From Lumnitzera littorea (lineage: Eukaryota > Streptophyta > Magnoliopsida > Myrtales > Combretaceae): 64,000 nt of DNA. Of the stretch, positions 31,705 through 42,838 are shown one piece after another. A program made the position numbers and the translations under genes. Within the stretch, counting starts at the first letter, position 1. Each line of letters opens with the position of its first letter. The notes beneath the pieces are model-generated. The model had not been told where the DNA came from. It saw only the letters and a list, made by a program, of their open reading frames with translations, and made no database searches. Location of the stretch: positions 44,333,167 to 44,397,166 of the forward strand of contig JAMXBB010000008.1 in NCBI GenBank assembly GCA_024138015.1. Reading direction: 5' to 3'.

Positions 31705-32332
31705 TAGGGGTGGAAAACAAATCCCAACAAAATCAAACCAACCACAAATTGAAATAAACCAAATTAAAAATAAAACTAAGTTGAAAATTTATAATTGTTT
31801 TAGATGAGCAGTCCGAACTCAATCTAAAAAGGAAAAAAAGAAAAAACAAAATAGACCACTTTATAAAATAAAGTAATCTTTTACTTATGATTAAAAAAAT
31901 ATTTTTTATATTTAAATGAATTTAAATGGATACTTATTTAAAATGTATATATATATATAACTTTTATAACCGTAAGTTATTAGAATATGCATATATATTG
32001 ACACGAAATTTATATCATAAGCTAACTTATATGAATTAATATAATTGTCAAGGTACCTTTGAAATTCTTTATTTACATGAATATTGACTCTATTAACCTC
32101 TTGAATAGTATTAATGCATGTTACTATTAAAAGAAGTTAGTACTTGTAATGTTGCATTAAATTTTTCTTAAACAACAAATATGGTTTGATTTGTGAATTG
32201 AAGCAAGCCAAATCATGTTTCACAAATACACTTAATGTGAATTGTGTTGTTTTGTTTAAAACAATAAAAACACAAACTAATTTGGCTCAAAGGAAAATCT
32301 AAACTTAGCCAAACTAACTATACCTATCCCTA
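31705..32332. mobile_element. Small non-autonomous hAT-like element (628 bp)
   Basis: Left end TAGGGGTGGAAAAC, right end (other strand) TAGGGATAGGTATAG; both are hAT-type ends. Inside are the same AACCAAACC-like and 'gtttgatttg' subterminal motifs as in the hAT element at 14,839-18,792, but no transposase. It lies about 620 bp upstream of the CHORD-like gene's TATA box. No clean 8 bp duplication is visible. Confidence 0.6.
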
Positions 32333-33599
32333 TCTTTTTCTTATGTCGCAATGCCTACCCTTATTGTGTACATTGTTTTTATCTTCTTCTTTTTTTCTTT
32401 TTAATATGACCATTTAGAGCTATGTCTTTTATCATTTAATATTTTTTCTATTTTAGAATTAGTTTTAACTTTTTTAATTGAAATCTTTTATTTTCTTGCT
32501 ATTTTTGTATATTAAGTCCCTCATCTTTTTAAGTATCTATTGTTAAGTGATTTTTGGGTTGGAACTTTTGTCTTGCAAAAAAAGAGAAAGCTTTTGATAC
32601 TGAGACCAATCCGAAACGACCACTCCAATGCCTAAATCAGTAAGTGAATATTAAAAAAAACTTAAGTAAGTAGTAGCGAGTTATCCCATACCTCTTACAA
32701 TGCAGTTTTTACGTATTTATAAATGAATATTGAATGTCTATAGCAACAATTAATTGCATGATTATTGAGATACGTAGAGACCTCTTAATCAAGTGCATTC
32801 TTGAGATATAGAAATAATGAAAAGTTATGTAATATAACCATGCCAAGTGATAACTATTCGTGTCACTTTCCTTAAATTCAAATCAAATGTAGATCTGTAT
32901 TACTCGATGTTAGCCGAGAATCGAGTCATTCATCATGTCAACAACCGACTAGCCGAATGAATGAAATTCGACTATCAACAATTTCCTCTTTAAGCATTTC
33001 ACCTTTTAAAAGTAGCTTAAATAGTCTCTTCTCCATGTTCACATAAGGATCAATATTGGTTCATCAAGTCTTTTATTTTTTGCTAGTATCAAGTGTTTAC
33101 TTGCCAATAAAAACATCTATGTCAAAAATTGTAACCGATTCTATTAGCTAACAGTAAAAGAATGTTTCTTTGAGTCATTTTGAAAAGGGTACAAGAAGTT
33201 TCTTTTAGAAGTGGAGGATTTGAATATGAAAAAAAAAAAAAAGAAAGTAAAAAGGTGTTACATAGGTTTGATCCAAGTGGTTATGAAATTCATTTGGTTT
33301 AAGTCTTCACTTCTTTCAATTCAGTAGATGTGTTAGTGTTGTAGGTAAAGGGAGAGTTGGGTTAAGAGTAAGGAAGTGAGCATAATAGACAATGCCATGA
33401 CCAACTCTCTCCCTCCTTATTGATCACAAACCCTACAACAGACAACTGAGGGAGAAAAAAAAAAGGACTACACACCAAGTAAAAGAAAGCAGCAAGATAA
33501 CATGAACAACCTGAAAAATCCTAAAGAGACATGGTAGCAATTAACATACCAGATGCTTATGTACAATCTTTCATGTTGAAAGATATAGAGGATGAAATG
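32333..33599. other. AT-rich intergenic DNA
   Basis: No recognisable gene or element. A poly(A) tract lies at 33,229-33,242. The LINE remnant begins after it. Confidence 0.35.
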
Positions 33600-35370
33600 A
33601 AAGATGACTCTTCGAACATCCAAACAAATGACAATTAGAACCCTAGCCCAAGAGTCATAGTGATAGGAATGAAAGAGATCTTGTTCACAAAAGAAGAAAA
33701 CAAACTCACAAAGATACCCATGGTGCCAATCACTTATCATAAAGCTATTTGGAAGGTTATTGATATCAACTATTGATGAAAAAAACTAACCCAAATGTAG
33801 AAACTATAGGGAAACTTTCCATTAATCACCTTACATAGTAAACCTCCAAGAGATAAATGAATTAAAATTTTTAGTTAAGAAAGGACTGTAGTTCATCGAA
33901 TGATACTTCCTCACAATCAAAAAAATGGGAACCAAATTTTTACGCATCCAAAGTAAGCCTAAACTCATTAATAGTATGGCTACGAATCCCCGAACTTCCC
34001 CTTGAATATTATTCTCCCATAACCTTAAAAATTAACAGGAAAGCCAATTGGCTAGTTCTTAGATACGATGCAATCACAATAAATACAAAAAAGAAGTAGA
34101 TTTTTACGATTATATGTTCAAGTAAATTTCATAAAATCATTAGTTCATACAAGAATTATAGAAAATAGAACATATAGAATCCAATACGAATGCATCATAA
34201 CTCTATGTTTCAATTATGAAGTTATTGGGCACATAACTAACCACCACACAAGCCGCGTGAATAGGGACAACAAAAAATCACAAGCTAATGAAGATAGAAC
34301 ATGATGACATCTAAAGAAGGGACCCATAAAACTCAAATGAAGACAAAAACATTAAGGATATCGTTATGACCTCTAGCCTTACATATAATGCAGCTTAACC
34401 AGAAAAAGGAACTAAAAAGGAATAAGATATAATACCCCTCATTATAGATGAATTGATGTAAAGCCAAACCATAATGGTGAATGGAATCTTGTAGTCCAGA
34501 AAACAAATAAGAAAAAAGTCTTGATGAGAAAAACTCCTTCACATACCATGAACCCTTCGGTTAAACGATCAAAAACACCAAAAACAACCTATCGTTAACC
34601 TATAACAAAATCAGTGCTCAAACGAAACCACATACACTATGCAAGATCCCTATCAGATTAATACAAGATTAAGAAATAATGAATCCTCCATTAGTGGCCC
34701 TACTTCCCATCACAAAAATACATCCCATCACATTAATCAAACCTCATCATCTCCAAATCCCTCTAGAGGAAATCTCAAATCTAATAGCCAAGACTGCGTC
34801 TTTAAAGCCACACCATAAAAATCAACAAACCACAAAATCATTCTCATATTCAGACTAACAACCAAGAAGAAACTTGCAAGATAAAGACATAAACTAACAA
34901 CTCTTCATCATAATCAACATCCACTCCTTATGCAAACTATTGACAACTCTATGTCTAACACCAAGTTCGAATCATCCCTATGCACAGTGACAATAGTGTC
35001 ATAAGAGTACTTTTAGATTCGTAACAAATGGCATCACTAGATTTCTTAATAGTACCAATAGACCTAGTGAATCCTTTAAGACTATTCATCATAGAAGAGA
35101 ATGGACAAACTCAAATCATAAGGATAAGTGTGAAGCTGATAATAATCGAGGAATACTATTTAATAATCCTGACAACCCTACTGGAGCATCTCTAATATCC
35201 TAACTTCATCATGGATTTGATAGATCCAACTTATTATCAAGTCTTAGATATGTTGTTCCATAGGCCCTACTTCAAGCCAATCCTACAAACAATCTCAACT
35301 ATTCACTACATTCAAAGGAAGCGTACAATGTCCCTGGCTTGTTACAGCTACAAAAAGGTGATGAGTCTTT
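33600..35370 (+). pseudogene. L1-type LINE, ORF1 part (DUF4283 plus zinc knuckle, broken)
   Basis: Encodes the RNA-binding ORF1 protein of plant L1 LINEs. Pieces: E-I-L-F-T-K-E-E-N near 33,675; I-K-L-F-G-R-L-L near 33,740; the DUF4283 core K-W-E-P-N-F-Y-A-S-K...V-W-L-R-I-P-E-L-P-L-E-Y-Y (33,927-34,020); then R-L-Y-V-Q-V-N-F, Q-Y-E-C-I-I-T-L-C-F-N-Y-E-V-I-G-H (34,105-34,240), where the knuckle keeps C and G-H but has Tyr and His in place of two Cys. Frames shift at least twice. From 34,270 to 35,370 a Ser/Pro/Asn-rich linker is readable in pieces; the start of the endonuclease is not clear. The LINE continues at 42,839-43,650, beyond nested LTR elements. Confidence 0.75.
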
Positions 35371-35375
35371 TATAA

Positions 35376-36268
35376 CGGTGCAAATCGTGACCAAAAACAG
35401 ACAAGGCCAGTCACTAGATAGGTCTAAGTTTGCTAAAAGCTTGAAGAGATGATGGAGAAATGTGCAAAAGAATGGGAAAGTGATTGAAAAGTAAGCAAAA
35501 CCAATGAACAGCTCCAAAGGATATGGCGTACCAATGAAACTTTCGAGGATTTACAACACAATCCGATATGACGTAAGAATTGGTCCAGTGAGATTATTCG
35601 CTACCTAGCCTTACTTAAAGGTTAAGATAAGAGTGAAATGAGAGTAAACAATAGTGTTTACGTAAAGGAGGAATATTCAGTTGTATTGATGAAAGTTTGA
35701 TGATGCTTTATGGCTACAATTATAATGGTATTTATACCCAATAGGTTAGGGTAATTTGCCTAAAAGGGAAAAGACAAAAAAAGTATTACCCTAAAAAAGC
35801 AATGTACAAGAATATATAAAATGAATATTCAAGAAAAAGCAATGGTTAGTAAAGTAGATTCTATACGTGATCCTATACACGTAGTAATGATACATTGGCA
35901 AGGTTGTTAGAGGATAGGGACAAAAGTATATGGTCAGGTTGCTTATCCGAGTAAGGGTGGCTAAGGATCAATCCAATCTCTCTCTCTCTCTCTCTCTCTC
36001 TTGGCTTCTTAGCAAAGGAGACGTCAAGTCATTGGTTGACTTTAGTACGAGTAAGTAATCGTAAAAGGTTTAGCTATTCTCTTAGTAATCTACAACTTGG
36101 CACACTTTAAAGAGGTAGGTAGTCATTCGGCTGGGTATATAAAGTGACTCGGCAAAAAAGTACTCGGTTTTGGCATGAGTCAAGTAGAGTAAAAGAATCT
36201 GCCTTGCCAGGCCTTCCAATCCTCGGGCTCTACTACAAGTCAAAGGCCTAGTAACCTAATTCCTATCA
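35376..36268 (-). mobile_element. Solo LTR of the gypsy II family, minus strand
   Basis: An 893 bp inverted relative of the LTRs at 36,465-37,306 and 41,966-42,833. On minus it starts TGATAGGAATTAGG at 36,268, has the TATA box GTATAAATACC (35,729-35,738) and ends GATTTGCACCG at 35,376. It retains the 54 bp segment missing in the neighbouring 5' LTR. Flanks are TTACC on the start side (minus; 36,273-36,269) and TTATA on the other, a possible decayed 5 bp duplication. No internal region is attached, so it is best read as a solo LTR. A (CT)n expansion (35,980-36,001) lies inside. Confidence 0.75.
35980..36001. repeat. (CT)n microsatellite in the solo LTR
   Basis: About ten CT units; absent from the two sister LTRs, so it grew after insertion. 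Confidence 0.85.
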
Positions 36269-36464
36269 GGTAATCTCCTAGGAAACTGTTGTACTAGGAG
36301 ACAAAACCATGCAACATTCTATACTAAAGTGGGTAATAACTTAGTAGGATAAGTTTCAACCAGGTCGTTACAAGTAATATTAGAGCACTCTACCAGCCAA
36401 AAGGGTAAGTCCCTACTTGGTAGTAGTATTGGACCTATATAACAAAAGTAACGAGAGCATTACC
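36269..36464. other. 196 bp spacer between head-to-head LTRs
   Basis: Bounded by GGTAA at its left and TTACC at its right, so the inverted symmetry of the two LTRs extends five to six bases into it. The inside is not palindromic apart from a short CTCCTAG/CTAGGAG hairpin. TAATATTAGAGC near 36,381-36,392 matches the initiator-Met primer site TGGTATCAGAGC at 9 of 12 positions, which may mark an even older gypsy remnant. Confidence 0.45.
36460..36464. repeat. Target-site duplication of gypsy element II, left copy
   Basis: TTACC, matched by TTATC at 42,834-42,838 after the 3' LTR (one C-to-T change). Confidence 0.65.
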
Positions 36465-37306
36465 TGATAGGAATTAGGCTATTAAGCCTTTGAATCGCAG
36501 CCAAGTTCGGGGATTGAAAGGCTTGACAAGGCGGATTCTTTTGCTTCGGCTAACTCCTACCAAAGCTGAGTACTTCTTTGCTAAGTCACCCTGTATGCTG
36601 AGTCGAATGATAGCCCATCTCTTTGAAGTGTTCAAAGTTATAGATTACCAAGAGAACAGCCAAACCTTTCATGATTACTTGCTCACGCCACAGCCGACCA
36701 ATAACTCAACATCTCCCTTGTCGAGAAGCCAAGAGAGAAAGAGATCGAACTGATCCTTAGCTACCCCTGCTTAGATAAACAACCTGACCATACACTTTTA
36801 TTTGCATCCTTCAGTGGCTTCACCAATGTATCATTGCCACGTGTATAGGACCACGTATAGAATTTGCTCCATTAACCATTGCTTTTTCTTGAATATTCAT
36901 TTTACCCTTTTATATTCTTGTACATTATTTCTTTAAGGTAATACCCTTTTTGTCTTTTCCCTTTTAGGCAAATTACCCTAACTCATTGAATATAAATACC
37001 ATTGTAATTGTAGCTACAAGGCATCATTAGACTTTCATCAATACAACCAAATATTTCTCTTTTACGTAAATATTGTTGTTTTCTCTTATTTCACTCTTAT
37101 CCTAACCCTTAAGCAAGGCTAAGTGGTAAGTGACTTCACTGGACCAATTCGTACGTTATATCCCTTGGAGCTATTCATGGGTTTTGCTTACTTTTCATTC
37201 ACTTTCTCGTTCTTTCGCACTTTTCCCCATCATCTCTTCAAGCTTTAAGCAATCTTAGACCCATCCAGCGACCGGCCTTGTTTGTTCTTTGTCACAGTTC
37301 GCACCA
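36465..37306 (+). repeat. 5' LTR of gypsy element II
   Basis: 842 bp, TG...CA. TATA box TATAAATA at 36,991-36,998. Compared with the 3' LTR and the solo LTR it lacks about 54 bp near 37,157, between two short copies of CGT(A/G)(C/T)GTCATATC, which suggests deletion between direct repeats. Confidence 0.85.
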
Positions 37307-37309
37307 TCT

Positions 37310-37321
37310 TAGTATTAAAGC
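37310..37321 (+). other. Primer binding site of gypsy element II
   Basis: TAGTATTAAAGC matches the initiator tRNA-Met complement TGGTATCAGAGC at 9 of 12 positions; the three differences are two G-to-A and one C-to-T. Confidence 0.65.
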
Positions 37322-37508
37322 AAAGGTTTTCACTTGAGTTGTAGTTCATTTTTGAAGTTCTATTTATACTCTATTTTATGTGTATGAAACTGAGCAAGTT
37401 ACTATATTTGTTTAATTACCATGTTTGTTAGCTACTTCTTTTCTAGTTTGTGGAAGTGTTTGCTAAAACACCTAGTTAAAGAGTTTAAACTTTGAATCTA
37501 CAAAGAAA

Positions 37509-38780
37509 ATGACTAACCCAAGTGTAAACGTTGGTGTTGATGACAATAGTAGAGTTGTCCACCATGGCTAATAATCTCAAGGAACCCCTAGGAGCAACGA
37601 TGAGAGGCTTAATGAGGTGGCTAACCTCTTGGTAGATTTAACCCAAGTTGTTCATACGTTGTCTTGTCGACCAACCGAAGCCATGCAAAACAAACCATAA
37701 GCTGCTCAACCTACTAGAGGTCAAAACCTAGCTGGACCAGTTCAAGGTAGAGGAGTAGATAGATAAGTAAGATAGAAGATAGATCTAAGAGAACTGGATA
37801 AGAGGAAGAGGGAGAGTACTTTAAAGAAGAGCGAGCTTGAGCCCCCAAAGTATCTGACCATGTGAAGCATCGAATTCCGAGCTTCAATGGATCTAAGAGT
37901 ACTAATGAATATTTAGAATGAGAAGAGAAAGTGAAGCGTGTTTTTTACTATTATCAGTATAAAGATTATGAGAAAGTAAGAACCATTGTTGTTGAGTTTT
38001 TCAGATATGCTGCTATGTGGTGGAAAAATTTTTAGGCTATGAGGAGTTAATACCTGCCTTGAAATGAAAACAATACTGAAAAACAGATTCGTATCAAATC
38101 CTTATCTACAAGACACTTTTACTCAACTTTAGGAGCTGAGACAAAGAGGCTGAACAATTGATGAGTATGTTTTGGGATTCCAAATGCTTATGATTCGTTG
38201 TGAAGTGGAGGAACCATCAACACCAACAATCTTTAGGTTCATCATGGAATTGAGAGGTGACATTCAGGACGTTGTAGAATTCCAACGATTCACAACAATG
38301 GATGAAGTTATTCGAATAGCTCAATGAGTGGAGAGACAGAAGAGAGGTCAAGTATCGACTAGAATGCTGACTAGCCAACCCAAACAAGCAAGTCACTGAA
38401 CTTAATCAAGTACCAAGCCGATCCAAAAGGTGGATATTTGAGCCGAGCAAAAAAGTCGACTTAACAGTGATGTGCCAACCTAAACTTACAAGAAAGAGCA
38501 AAGATCTGGTAAGAAGACGTGTCAAATCAAGTGCTTTGAGTGCCGAGGATTTAGGCATATAGCTACTCAATACCCGAATCAAAGAATTATGGTGATTAAG
38601 GGAGATGTCCCGCCAGTTGAGGTAGAAAGTACTGACGAGGAACTTGAGAAAGAAGAGGGCACTACCAAGAAAGAAACGGCCAAGAAAGAACTTATCGAAG
38701 AGAATGTGTTTGTCAAGGACTTGGATCAATTGGTCCTGGTTATCCGATATGCCATAAACTTAGAACCCTCACGAAAGGAA
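37509..38780 (+). pseudogene. gag of gypsy element II (broken)
   Basis: Starts M-T-N-P-S-V-N-V at 37,509. The capsid region runs 37,830-38,330: E-P-P-K-Y-L-T near 37,840, later L-R-Q-R-G, T-I-D-E-Y-V-L-G-F (38,157-38,183) and M-E-L-R-G-D-I-Q-D-V-V (38,244-38,276). The CCHC knuckle (38,530-38,575) reads C-F-E-C-R-G-F-R-H-I-A-T-Q-Y, with the last Cys changed to Tyr. An open acidic/lysine-rich stretch (38,589-38,786) links to the protease. At least eight in-frame stops are present. Confidence 0.8.
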
Positions 38781-38799
38781 GAGTAGAGGGAGAATTTGT

Positions 38800-39180
38800 T
38801 TCATATCACCTGTAAAGTGAATGACCAGGTACAAGCATTAATTGTGAATAGTGGAAGTTACATCAATGTGGCATTGACCGAAATGGTTACACAATTGAAG
38901 TTACCGACCATTGCACATTAAAAGCCGTATAAGTTGCATTGGCTAAGTGATAAGAGAGCACTACATGTCACCTAGCAAGTACTGCTACCAATTACAATTG
39001 GAAACTACTTCGATGAGATTCTTTGCAATGTGTTTCCTATGTACGCTTCGCACATATTGCTTGGTTGACCTTAGCGATTTGATAGAAGAGTTATCTATGA
39101 CGGATATAGGAACACGTATGTGTTTAGAAAGAATGGTCAAAAGATTATATTGAACCTAATGCCGCCAAGACAAGTCAATA
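38800..39180 (+). pseudogene. Protease domain of gypsy element II (broken)
   Basis: The active site reads L-I-V-N-S-G-S-Y-I-N-V near 38,838-38,870, where I-V-D-S-G-S-C is usual: the catalytic Asp is Asn and a conserved Cys is Tyr. Downstream V-L-L-P-I-T-I-G-N-Y and H-I-L-L-G (38,970-39,065) fit the end of the fold. Frameshifts occur near 38,950 and 39,065. Confidence 0.75.
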
Positions 39181-39439
39181 AATTGTAGACAAAACTTACT
39201 CGCAGATCGAAGAAAACTATGATGATGAGCAGAGCCGAGCTTTGAGAGGCCATCAACGTTGATAAGCCAACCTTTATATTAGTCAAGCAACTATTAGAGA
39301 TGAAGGAATGGGGTGAACTACCCTAGGAAGTAAAAGAGTTACTGGATGAAATGCCGATCCATTCCCAAAACAGTTACTCGAGGGGTTACCCTCAACTTAA
39401 GTCATAGAACACTACATCAACTTAATACCAGGTACCGTA

Positions 39440-40640
39440 TTGTTGAATAAGTCAACCTATTGGATGAGTCCTGAGAAAGCTTTTGAACTCTAACAATAAG
39501 TCAATGAGCTGTTGGAAAGGAGTTATATTAGGGAGAGTCTTAGCTCTTATGCTGTTCCAGTGCTCCTAGTGCCGAAGAAGGATGGAACCTGACGAATGTG
39601 TATTGTAGCCAAGCCATGAACAAGATCATGATCAAATACAGGTATCCACTCCCAAGGTTAGAAATATGTTGGATGAATTGAGTGGAGCTAAGGTCTTCAA
39701 TGAGATTGACTTGAAATCTGGTTACCATCAAATCCGAATGAGGTTAGGAGATGAATAGAAAACTACGTTTAAAACTTGGCATGGACTCTATAAGTGGATG
39801 GTCATTGGCTTGTCGAATGTCCTAAGCACTTTCATATGATCGATGAATCATGTACTAAGAAATCTCATGAGAAAGTGTGTCATAGTATACTTTGACAACA
39901 TCCTGGTTTATAGTGCTGACATGTTGGATCATTGTGAACATCTCCATATTGTATTGAACATCCTCCATGTTGAGAGACTATTCGACAATCTCAAGAAGTG
40001 TTGCTTTTGCCAAGAGGAAGTGGTATTCTTAGGCTACATAGTAGCAAAGGAGGCTTATGAGTGGATGGCGAGCAGATCGGAGCAATCATCATGTGGTCGA
40101 CTCCTACTATTTGTGCTGATGTGAGAAATTTCCATAGACTGGCTTCATTCTATAGGAGGTTTATCAAGAATTTCAGCTCCTTCGCCACACCACTTACTGA
40201 ATTGATAAAGAAGAACATTAACTTCCGATGGGGAGAAAAGGAGGAGAGAAGTTTTGCTGAGATAAAGGAAAGGTTGACCTCCACCCCTATACTTGTTTTA
40301 CATGACTTGGAGAAAATATTTAAGCTAGAATGTAACACGTTAGGCATTAGAATAGGCGCTGTTCTAATGGAGGAAGGTCGACCAATTGCTTACCATAGTA
40401 GAAAGCTCAAAGGATCTCAACTAAACTACTCTATGTATGATAAGAAACTTTTAGCATTGATCCAAGCATTGCAAATATGACAACATTACCTGTTTCCAAA
40501 AGAATTTGTAAGTTACACTGATTATGAGTCTTTGAGGTACCTTCGAAGTCAAACTAAGTTGTCAAAGTAATAGGCAAGATGGGTCGAATTCCTTAAGGAA
40601 TTCAATTTTATAATAAAATATAAAGAAGAAAAGAGCAATG
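39440..40640 (+). pseudogene. Reverse transcriptase and RNase H of gypsy element II (broken)
   Basis: RT begins M-S-P-E-K-A-F-E-L (39,470) and has E-L-L-E-R-S-Y-I-R-E-S-L-S, V-P-K-K-D-G-T and, near 39,690-39,735, F-N-E-I-D-L-K-S-G-Y-H-Q-I. The catalytic box is Y-F-D-N-I-L-V-Y-S (39,887-39,912): the second Asp is Asn. The connection F-Y-R-R-F-I-K-N-F-S lies near 40,150-40,180. RNase H (40,320-40,640) reads L-E-C-N-T-L-G-I-R-I-G-A-V-L where C-D-A-S is usual and Y-D-K-K-L-L-A-L where Y-D-K-E is usual, so its first Asp and its Glu are lost, while T-D-Y-E-S-L is kept. The longest open piece is 40,061-40,480. Confidence 0.85.
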
Positions 40641-40659
40641 TAGTTGCAAATACTCTTTC

Positions 40660-41935
40660 AAGAAGACATACTACTCCTTAATAAACTGCATACCAAATTG
40701 TTTAGGTTTGCAAGTATCAAAGAGCAATACTTTGGGGATCTATACTTTGAACCTGTATTAGCGCGATGTGTCGATGGAAGAACAATAGATAAGTACCATG
40801 TGGAAAATGGCTACTTGTTTCGAGAGGGGAAATTATACATGTCAACTTGTTCATTGTAGGAGCTGCTAATTAAGGAAGCTTATAGTGGAGGACTTCCGAA
40901 CATTTTAGGGAGAAAAGAACATATGAATTGCAAAGTGATCGATTCTTTTGGTTGAGAATAAGGTGAGATGTGCACCGAGTTATTAAAAGCTATATCATGT
41001 ATAAGAAGGCTAAGTGCCGAGCTGAAAAAGGAAAAGCAATACCATTGTCTATTCCGATGAAGTCATGGATCAAATTGAGCATGGACTTTGTTCTCGGACT
41101 ACCACAAACTACCTGAGACAAAGATTCTATAATAGTTATCGTAGATAGGTTCAACAAGATGACATACTTCATGCCCTATTCCAAGACTAACGACACTTCG
41201 GCTATTGCTTCTCTTTTCTTGTAGGAGATTGTATGGTTACACGACGTACCGAGAAGTATAGTCTTCAATAGAGACCCAAAGTTCTTAAGTCATTTTTAGA
41301 GGACCTTGTGGCATTAGATGGGGATCAAACTACTATTTAGTACTTCCTCTCACCCCTAAACTGATGACCAAACAGAGGTGGCTAATTGCAATTTGGGATC
41401 ACTACTCCAAGCTACAATGAGGAAGAACTTTGGTCAATTGGGACGTTTGCTTGCTAGTAGTCAAATTCACTTATAACCAAATAGTACATGATACTACCAA
41501 GTAAACCCCCTTTGAGGTTGTCTGTGGTTTCAATCTTGAGTTATCCCTTAATTACACCCCCGTACTTGTACCTACGCAAGATGACCCTAACACAAGAGCT
41601 AGGGCACAATCCCTTCAATACATCTACAATAAAGTCACTCAGAACATCAACCAAGCTGCCAGACGTATGTAAGAGAAGGCCAAGGGTAGGACGGTAAAAC
41701 ATTTTTAGCCAGGAGACTTAGTATGGCTACACCTAAGCAAAGAGAGGTTTTTGAGCAAGAAGAGGAACAAACTATCCCTAAGGCTCGAAGGACCTTTTAG
41801 AATCCTCTAGAAGATCAATGATAACACCTATAGATTAGAGCTGCTTAAGGACTGTAGGGTTTCTGATACCTTCAACATTATTGACCTCAGTTCATATCAC
41901 CTTAACAGAGAGCTGATCGAAGACCATTCGGATTT
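40660..41935 (+). pseudogene. Integrase of gypsy element II (broken)
   Basis: After a degenerate zinc-binding part, K-A-K-C-R-A-E-K-G-K (41,009-41,038) leads to the core: L-S-M-D-F-V-L-G-L-P (41,078-41,104, first Asp kept); D-S-I-I-V-I-V-D-R-F-N-K-M; V-P-R-S-I-V-F-N-R-D-P-K-F (41,248-41,286), where S-D-R-D is usual and the second catalytic Asp is Asn; and T-D-D-Q-T-E-V-A-N (41,360-41,387, Glu kept). The tail G-D-L-V-W-L-H and F-N-I-I-D-L-like pieces end near 41,900. Several frameshifts. Confidence 0.8.
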
Positions 41936-41956
41936 GATCCTAAATCCAAATCAACC

Positions 41957-41965
41957 TGGAGGGAA
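41957..41965 (+). other. Polypurine tract of gypsy element II
   Basis: TGGAGGGAA abuts the TG of the 3' LTR at 41,966; the expected plus-strand primer site. Confidence 0.65.
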
Positions 41966-42833
41966 TGATAGGAATTAAGCTACTAGGCCTCTGACTCATA
42001 GCCCAGCTTGAGGACTGGAAGGCTTGGCAAAGCAAATTCTTCTACATCAGCCGACTCCTACCAAAGCCAAATACTTCTTTGCTAAGTCACTTTACATGAT
42101 AAGTTGAACTACTGCCCATCTCTCCAAAGTATGCTAAGTTGTAAATTACCAAGAGAACAGCTGAACCTTTCATGATTACTCACTTATGCCAAAACCAACC
42201 AAAGACTTGGCATCTCCCTTGCTAAGAAGCTAAGAGAGATCGACCAGATTGATCCTTAGCCACCCCTGCTCAGAAAAACCTAATTATACACTTTTGTATG
42301 CATCCTCCAACGGCCTTGCTAATGTATCATTGCTACATGTAGAATCTGCTCCACTAACCATTGCTTTTTCTTGAATATTCATTTTACCTTTTTGTATTCT
42401 TGCACGTTACTTCTTTAGGGTAGTACCCTTTTTGTCTTTTCCCATTTAGGTAAATTACCTTAACATATTGGGTATAAATACCATTGTAATTGTAGTTACA
42501 AGGCATCATCAAACTTTCATCAATACAACTGAATATTCCTCCTTTATGTAAACACTATTGTTTACTCTCATTTCACTTTTATCTTAACCCTTGAGCAAAG
42601 TTAAGTGGCGAGTAATCTCATCAGACCAATTCGTATGTCATATCGGATTATACCGTGAATCCTTAGAAGTTCCATTAGTGCGTCATATCCTTTAGAGCTG
42701 TTCGTGGATTTTGTTTACTTTTCATTCACTTTCCCATTCTTTCACGCATTTCCCCATCATCTCTTCAAGTTTTCAACAAGCTTGGACCTATCCAGCGACC
42801 AATCTTATCTGTTCTTGGTTACGACCCGCGCCA
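41966..42833 (+). repeat. 3' LTR of gypsy element II
   Basis: 868 bp, TGATAGGAATTAAGC...CCCGCGCCA. TATA box TATAAATA at 42,473-42,480. Differs from the 5' LTR at many positions, mainly transitions, plus the 54 bp segment described there. Confidence 0.85.
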
Positions 42834-42838
42834 TTATC
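42834..42838. repeat. Target-site duplication of gypsy element II, right copy
   Basis: TTATC directly after the CA end of the 3' LTR; partner of TTACC at 36,460-36,464. Confidence 0.65.

Larger units (their letters stand above)
36465..42833 (+). mobile_element. Gypsy element II, nearly full-length Ty3/gypsy retrotransposon
   Basis: 6,369 bp with two LTRs in direct orientation (36,465-37,306 and 41,966-42,833), both starting TGATAGGAATTA and ending in CA. It has a tRNA-Met-type primer site, a purine tract, a 5 bp target duplication, and gag-protease-RT-RNase H-integrase in gypsy order. The RT and RNase H strings (M-S-P-E-K-A-F-E-L, R-F-I-K-N-F-S, Y-H-S-R-K-L) are close to the chromovirus-like branch, but no chromodomain is seen. 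All frames carry stops and frameshifts. It is inserted in an L1-type LINE. Confidence 0.9.
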
